The translations under genes were made by a program, and so were the position numbers. From NCBI GenBank assembly GCA_964023205.1, contig OZ026835.1, positions 8,390,414 to 8,454,413 on the forward strand: a stretch of DNA of 64,000 bases, written 5' to 3'. This DNA comes from Lutraria lutraria (taxonomy: Eukaryota; Mollusca; Bivalvia; Venerida; Mactridae). Below are positions 57,306 through 64,000 of the stretch, piece by piece. Each line of letters starts with the position of its first letter. Positions within the stretch are counted from its first letter, which is position 1. The notes below the pieces were generated by a model. The model saw only the letters and a list, made by a program, of their open reading frames with translations, searched no databases and had not been told where the DNA came from.

Positions 57306-59641
57306 GATCCACTCATTTGATATCCAAAACATTGATCTATTTGTTTGTGGCAGTCGGATCCTTCGTTTAATTTGCATAATAATTGCAATTATACTCGTAT
57401 ACTTGTACTTAACTCATTATTGCTTATTATCAATATCTCATTATTATTCATATGTATATACATTCATTTATTTCATTGCAGTATTTGTTTGTAAAAAAAG
57501 TTGTGTTTGCCTTAATGCTATCCAAGATTAATTTTTTGGGTGGGTAGGGTGTGTTTTCCATCATACAAATTGTAGTTTGTTTTCAAACCAAGACTATTTC
57601 AAAACATACATTTGAAAACATTGTTTTTTTCCTTCATTTTAAACAGTTTAATTGGTGTTAGTAAGCGTATTATTTCAAGTTACCGAAAAGTGTGTGCATA
57701 TCGAGAATTTATTTGTGGTCCTCGTTCTGAAAAAAAACTGGACCTAAAAAATGTTTTAGGCTTAAAAAGTAAATCCAACCCTATATCCTATTTTTCTGGC
57801 GACCCTTACACGGTCTAGAGCAATATTTTTCTCATACATTTGTATTTACACTTTCATTTGATCTATATCTCTCTTTATACATAAATTTGAAAAAAAATGA
57901 GGGGAGGTTAGTTGGAACATATGAGCCAGTTATAAGCTTACAGCTGGTCGGAGTTTTTTACCCAGGTAAACGTCTGGAGTCCATCTCAACCGTTAATAGA
58001 TGGAAATAAGAAGTATTCATGATTATAAATTAAGCCATGTGGCTGTGATATGTGAATTATCATGTGATACGAGTATACATAAAGAGGGTTCATTAATCAT
58101 TTATTATACATGTATATGTAGTATGCAATGATACATTTTATCATATGTATGTAAATTTATTACGTTTTAATGAAACAAATGTATTGAAGTTTGCTTATTT
58201 TCATGAACGCCTATAGTATGAAATCCGCGGTATAAATGATAAAACGAAGACAATCGACTGTTTTCCGATCGCCAAGGGAGGCAACTGAATAGAAGTATTT
58301 TTTTTAAATTGAGTTATCTCCCTTTAATCGATCACGACGTTACAGCGTGCACGTGATGTAAGTGTTGTAGCGTAATGCTGTAACTTATATTTTATTCATT
58401 TATTCATAACAAACACATCATGATATCAAAAACTCACCAAATGGAAAAAATAAAACCTTGTAAAATAAATCGGTCTAAATCTTTTATCACCAGGGAATTT
58501 GTAGCGAAATAAAACAAATTAAAATATATAATAGATTTGTCGAACATGACGAATGTTTTACACAACAGGTGCTTAATTTAAGGTTCAATAAACGGTAAAA
58601 GATAACGGGTGATGTAATGTTACAGATTAGAAGGTTATTTGTTGACATTTGGCGATATAATCTGACACGGAACAACCTTTAAGAGATATGTAAACCAATA
58701 ATAATACGGTAGGTGGTCCGTCTTAAGGTTACTAGTACTTTGATCTAAATAAACTTGATCGGAAACAAACGTTCCTCCGCTATATAAACATCAGCTTCAA
58801 TTACACACCTACACATCTCTTGCCTCTATTAATTACTTTTTTTTTATTTTATCATTGCAGTGCTGTGTATTAAAATAACCATAAATTCTGTTTCTAATTT
58901 GAATCAAATGTAACAAACAAACTTAACTAGATCTACCATCATTGTAAAGTGGTTGTTTTGTGGCATTTTTTTATGAAAAAAGGATGACACTATCAAAGAA
59001 GCACCTGTTTTGTGGTTGTAAATTTACCTTGTGTTTTTATTGCATCTTGTGGGTTGTACAAAATTGTACAGGTACACTGGATCGCAAGCAATTAATAAGT
59101 CAATCTCTACTCGAGTTGTCGTTCGTTACCCCTAACATACGTACATTGTAATAAACTGGTTCCCATTGACTCGGTCTGCACTGCAACGTGGAACAGGAAC
59201 CAGTTTAATACAAGTAAGCACTCGTGTAGAGATTTTTAATATGTCTGTATTATTGTGGATGCTTGATATTTAAGCGAAATATCGGATGTGGTTACAGGGC
59301 AGATAAAATCTATAATGAATTTTAGTAAAATATTCTATATTAATAAACAGGCATTTTACACTTTTATTCCTCTGAATGAATCAGGCCTTCGTACGTTGTA
59401 AATATTCCGTTAATGATAAAATAACGAAGAGATTTATTTATTTATTTGGGTTTAACGCATTTTTCAATAATTTTTCAGTTATATACAGCAGCTGATTCTT
59501 TTAACCAGTTTTCATGGACGGTATTCTAACCAACACTAACTTACCCTGTCTCAAAGAGCCGAAAACCTCTCCGTATGCGTCACGGAGGAAAATCGATAAT
59601 ATTGTCAAATTTGCATGGAAGGGTATGACCTGTCGCAACCT

Positions 59642-59863
59642 ATTTGTTTGAGTTTTACGCCCTTTTCCACAGTCAGTGTCATATCCATCGTTCCTGGAAA
59701 GAACCAGTACTAGACTCCCATCCTCCGTTAGCAACTGCCTACTTTCTCACATAAAGAGACATTGTATGTAACTGGGCTCGAACCCGCGACCCTCTATCAG
59801 TGAGAGGTTACAGTGGTTTGAAGTCAGCGACATTAACCACTCAACCAGATGCACGGAGGCGGG
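59642..59863 (-). mobile_element. tRNA-derived SINE, family S1, full-length
   Basis: On the minus strand: A box TGGTTGAGTGGTTAATGTC, anticodon-loop-like region, B box GGGTTCGAGCCC, then the body GTCTAGTACTGGTTCTTTCC and GGCGTAAAACTC. The head resembles Leu/Ser-type tRNA. It is the most complete S1 copy in the window. Confidence 0.8.
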
Positions 59864-60840
59864 TATTCGGTCGCTTGGAGAACCTTTGCACCATACAAAT
59901 ACGTGGTGAAGTCAATTAACATTTAACACCAATGCAGCTGCTTCCATATGTTGTCAATATGGATTTTTAACTTGAGAAGTAAATACAAACATAGATTAGT
60001 TGTCTAACTACAACACCAGACTGCCACCATGTTTAAAATGATACTCGAAACAGGTACATCAAGATCATGTGTGTAATTTTTATCATATTCTGCTGGTAAA
60101 ACATACTTACAAGTCAGTCGTTAAATCTACTACACAGCGTGATTCGGATTAATTTACTTAAAACCCACCTGTTTCACAGATAGAATTCAAGCTGTGAAAT
60201 AAGACCTTGTTTTCATCAATGTCATTATAAGAATATATATATATATAAACAATTTTATAGAGACTCTAATAACGAATATATATTTACATATATACTTGAC
60301 GAAAATAATATCGTATAGAATCTAATTATTACATTTTTAAGATGTCACATGCTTTGCACACGTGGAGTTTGATGCCTATAGAATTTTGACGTTACATTTC
60401 TCAAAAATGACGTTCACACCCTAAAGGTCCTTTTTCGCGGAACGGGTCACACAAGAGTCACCTACATGGTAAAATTTACAACGTCAAACATTCACTTATG
60501 CATGTTTAGCCATCAAAATGTAAAAGTTCTAAAAATATAGAATTTAGTTAAACAAACACCAATAAACTTAGCGCACAAATATGAATAAGTCCAAGAAAAA
60601 AATATGTTGTTCTAGCTTTCATTTAATATACAGTTCCAGATTGAAATGAATAGGGACTGGTTTTGAACAAGTCTTAAGGAGGAAAATTCTGCGAGCAAAG
60701 ATAATAGCATGATAATTATATAAGTCATTAAAGATTTTAAAACTGTTATATTTTTTTATCAACTTTTGTCTCAAAGAATTTTTCATTTGCTTGGAGCAAT
60801 ACTGTGTATTAATTTGATGAATTGATATTCAATCGTATTA

Positions 60841-60962
60841 CAGTAAACCCCCGATTATCCTTAATTAACGGGAGACAATTCGGATAAATCGGATAAAACA
60901 TTCATTTTGGATAACATCAGGTTTTCGGATAATCCAAGGTCGGATAATCGACGTTTTACTGC
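60841..60962. mobile_element. Short MITE with pogo-like ends
   Basis: CAGTAAACCCCCGATTATCC at the left and CGGATAATCGACGTTTTACTG at the right, ends typical of pogo/Tigger derivatives. The left flank is TA but the right is not. Confidence 0.55.
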
Positions 60963-61872
60963 ATAACTTTGTTGCATCGAACATGTTTTAGCAAAACTAG
61001 AAATGCTGTATAAGTCGTCTGTTATTGCGATCGGAATCTCGTTTACAATTCAAAACATAAGATAACAAACGAGTTGTGGTAATACAGAACTATTAGGCCT
61101 ACAAACCACAAAATATGCCCGTAAAAACACGTGTTGATCTTAATAGTTTAATGAAATGATTAAAGCTATACTTCGTTGCATCAAACAGTGTTTTATTAGT
61201 AAAGCAGGATTGTTAAACAAAATAGTGTGGATTGAGGTCTGATTATAAGATAATTTATATGCTATCATATTGATAGAACATATGTTTGGCTCGTTAAACA
61301 AACGGAGATATGACGTGATATGCTCTTCTTATAACATCTAATGCTAAGATGATGTAAAACCACGCTTTGATGCTTCGACATTCAAAGTATTATAAAGTTA
61401 CCAAACTGTCATGACCACGCTGAGACTTCTTCTATTACAATATGTTTATGCTCGAAATTAAAAAGCTATTACTTAAAACGACATACTTTTACATTGTATC
61501 TCGTCAGTGCATAGCATGGTTAATATCTTTTATATTAGTAAGTTCTTTCAAACAATAAACATGATTTTAGGGTTTTGTTCTATTCATTGGCAGACACTTC
61601 TTCCTAGTTTCTTTGTTGCTTTAGGATCTCAAAATTCCTTTTAGAAGTGTTTCTTGTGTAAACTGTTTGGAGGTCATGGACCGGTGCTCTACATTGTATA
61701 AAGTTTCAAAGTTTATTAAGATTATAACATATAATTATAAAGCCAACATATTTGTTTTGATCAGAAATGATCACTGAACAAATATACATAAAATGGATAT
61801 TATAATTGGTTCAAGATGATAGATATATGTGTGTATATGTATTGTGGTTAATTCGGGTATCTCATGCTTTCT

Positions 61873-62656
61873 AGGGGTAAGTGGTGACCGAGTGGTAACG
61901 CACTATAGACTACTAAACGAAAGGTCGTGGGTTCGATCCTCGGCTCTGTCTTTCGATATTTCGTGGTCGCTTTTTCAGTTTCCCCATCCCAACTACCGAG
62001 CCATGTACTGTGTTAAGAAAATCACATGAAATAGGTGAGGCGTGTATCGACGCTTTAATAAATAACCAGGAAAAACTAATCGAACTAGTAGGGCTGTGGC
62101 GAGTATCCGAGTACTCGGGTAATCACGAATCAAATTGAAAAATCGAGTATGAATAATCGCCATTACTAAGATTCGTGGTTCGCGATCTTGTTTTTTAACA
62201 AATTAAAATTGTATATTTTGTTCTTAGAAATCTCTTTTATGTGAATAAATATTGCGTTACCATGGACTAATTTGCTTGCCGAGATGTCCAGTCGGGTCTG
62301 TAAATAATGATGCTGGTAAATCAGTTAATAGGAAGGGAGTATGTATAAATTTAAGTCAGAGAACAATTTATATTGATTTACTTCATTATTCCAAAAAAAA
62401 ACAAATAAATTTATCTGTCTTCAGGACTGAAATATTGAAGTTTTAGATGGGTTGCTTGATAACAAAAGATTCGTGATTCGATTTGTGGATCGTAAGTGTT
62501 GAATCGTGGATTGGATCGGATCGCCATTTACCCAACGATCCACAGCCCTACGAAATAGTATGAATATAAATGCCCGGTTCTCCTGTATCTTATCTCCCCT
62601 GTCTCCATGAAATGACCATAGCTGTCAAATAGGTCGTTAAACTCTAAACAATCAAG
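61873..62656 (+). mobile_element. tRNA-derived SINE, family S3, split by a hAT-like element
   Basis: Head with A box GGTGACCGAGTGGTAACGC and B box GTGGGTTCGATCCTC; body to 62088; continues at 62559 with ATAAATGCCCGGTTCTCCTG and ATGACCATAGCTGTCAAATA. The interruption is the element at 62089-62550. Confidence 0.75.
62089..62550. mobile_element. hAT-like non-autonomous element, family C copy 2
   Basis: Ends TAGGGCTGTGGCGAG and CGATCCACAGCCCTA, flanked by CGAACTAG and CGAAATAG, an 8-base duplication with one change. Related in the interior to 24803-25251. Inserted in a SINE. Confidence 0.8.
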
Positions 62657-63930
62657 CACTTCTAAAATACGAGTTCCATTTTCATGTACGGCAATACTTA
62701 GTCTTGATTACCCACTCATTGAGTAAACACCGGGAACCAGGCTATACTATACTTCGTTATCTCGAGGAGTCATCAGGACAGGTGGAATGCTCGACATAAT
62801 CCGGGTGCTCGTAATAACGATACATTCTGACAATCCATTATTCTTGTTGATACGTTTTTTCTCGTTTGTATCATTTGTATTAACGAGCGTAATTACATAA
62901 ATGTTATCATTTGATTATATAAACAATTAATAATGTGAAGTGCTTGCCTAAAATATGTTCTTTGATGTCTAAGAAGAACATACGTACACATGTAGAATGT
63001 TAACAAATAAAGTGTTTTCGAGTTTTCGATTGAACCACTTATAGGAAAAGGGATTCGGGAGGTACTGTGCGAACATAAAATAGATGTCTCATAAGCCAAT
63101 TTGGCTGACCCTTTCAATGGGGGTGACACACTATAATAAACAAAACCTTTACCTATATCCTGTGTATCTAATGTGACAAGGACGATAAAAAAACTCCCGT
63201 TCGCAATGAAAAATGAAAATGTCTAGAATTCGGCTCAACCAATGAGAATTGAAAAAGTTTACCCAATTTGTTTGGTTTGGTCTGAATATTTGCATACAAT
63301 TTACTGTCTTTGATACTAGTAATTCGAATACAATGAAAACTTCGTTGGTATAGCTATATAAACGTTCATTTATTTATCGTCATTTAAAAATGGAAGCCAT
63401 TGGAAGTACCCCATGTAAATGTGTACAAATTGGTCTGGGTGCGGAACCTGACTGAATGAAAATAAAACAAACAAGACAAGACGTCATGTCTAGTTATCTA
63501 TCTTAGACACAGGAGAGTAGTTTTACAAATTAAAAAGAATGCGTCTGGCACCGTTTTTCACGATAAATGTGTCAAACTTATACATGTTATCTCGGTATTA
63601 CGGAATTTCCTGTCTGTTCAGTATTCTAATAAAACTTTATGTATCTTCTTGATAAATGCTTTTGATGTTTATCCCCGAAATACGTTACGTAATTACATCA
63701 AATATGCGTATAATTTCATTCAGCTTTATATGAAACATTTTTAATTTGTTTTTATCTTAACTTGAATTTTAATGGTCGGAATGAATTTAACTAAACTAAA
63801 CAGTATTAACAAGATATGTAAAGTACCTCAAATAAGAGATAGAGGCATCAATGGTATAAGTATTGGTAATTCAACAGACTAGAATAATCAAAGCACTGGT
63901 GTAATTCAAGTGGACAGTTTTTGAAGCGTA

Positions 63931-64000
63931 CAACGAGGGGTGATTAAAAAGTTCGCAGAGCCCTAGACATAGAACTAAAATTGTAATGGATATCGATGTG
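63931..64000 (+). mobile_element. Likely left end of a mariner-like element
   Basis: CAACGAGGGGTGATTAAAAA followed by GTTCG resembles terminal repeats of mariner elements. The rest lies beyond the window. Confidence 0.45.

Larger units (their letters stand above)
57306..64000. other. Intergenic region, repeats only
   Basis: No gene supported. It holds SINE copies, a hAT-like element, palindromic fragments (58265-58345, with GGGAGGCAACT and AGTTATCTCCCTT) and a mariner-like end at the right edge. Confidence 0.5.

Overview
The window is nuclear DNA of an invertebrate, almost certainly a bivalve mollusc. It is AT-rich, with short phased exons and long introns. It is full of repeat types typical of bivalves: tRNA-derived SINEs, palindromic MITEs, and elements with internal arrays that begin near AGCTCAC and end near TTGGCCCTCT. 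I found three spliced genes. Each was assembled by hand from splice sites and reading-frame continuity. No rRNA gene, intact tRNA gene or CRISPR array was seen.

Gene 1 (minus strand, 12362 down to 78, continuing off the left edge) is a secreted astacin-family zinc metalloprotease whose catalytic domain runs into a C-type lectin-like domain. It has eight exons in the window, including a symmetric 54-base exon in the propeptide region.

Gene 2 (plus strand, 17289 to 40283) is the most interesting locus. Fifteen exons join in frame into a 724-residue protein with the order TIR, STING, TIR, STING and no membrane segment. TIR-STING fusions are known from bacteria and oysters; two TIR-STING units in one polypeptide is the striking feature here. 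The first TIR keeps the glutamate typical of NAD-cleaving TIRs and the second has asparagine there. The two STING domains keep different subsets of the usual ligand-pocket residues.

Gene 3 (plus strand, 50875 to 57267) has five exons and encodes a 497-residue protein with a death effector domain, a linker, a long coiled coil and an unrecognised C-terminal region. It follows gene 2 on the same strand and may also serve innate immunity or cell death.

The rest is introns, intergenic DNA and repeats: array-bearing elements inside the STING-gene introns, hAT-like elements with 8-base target duplications (one splitting a SINE), a CACTA-type transposase remnant (46001 to 47337), a mariner-type remnant in a STING-gene intron, and tandem arrays with 15, 42, 58 and 75-base units. 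The stretches 12691 to 17288, 40284 to 50700 and 57306 to 64000 contain no gene I can support.
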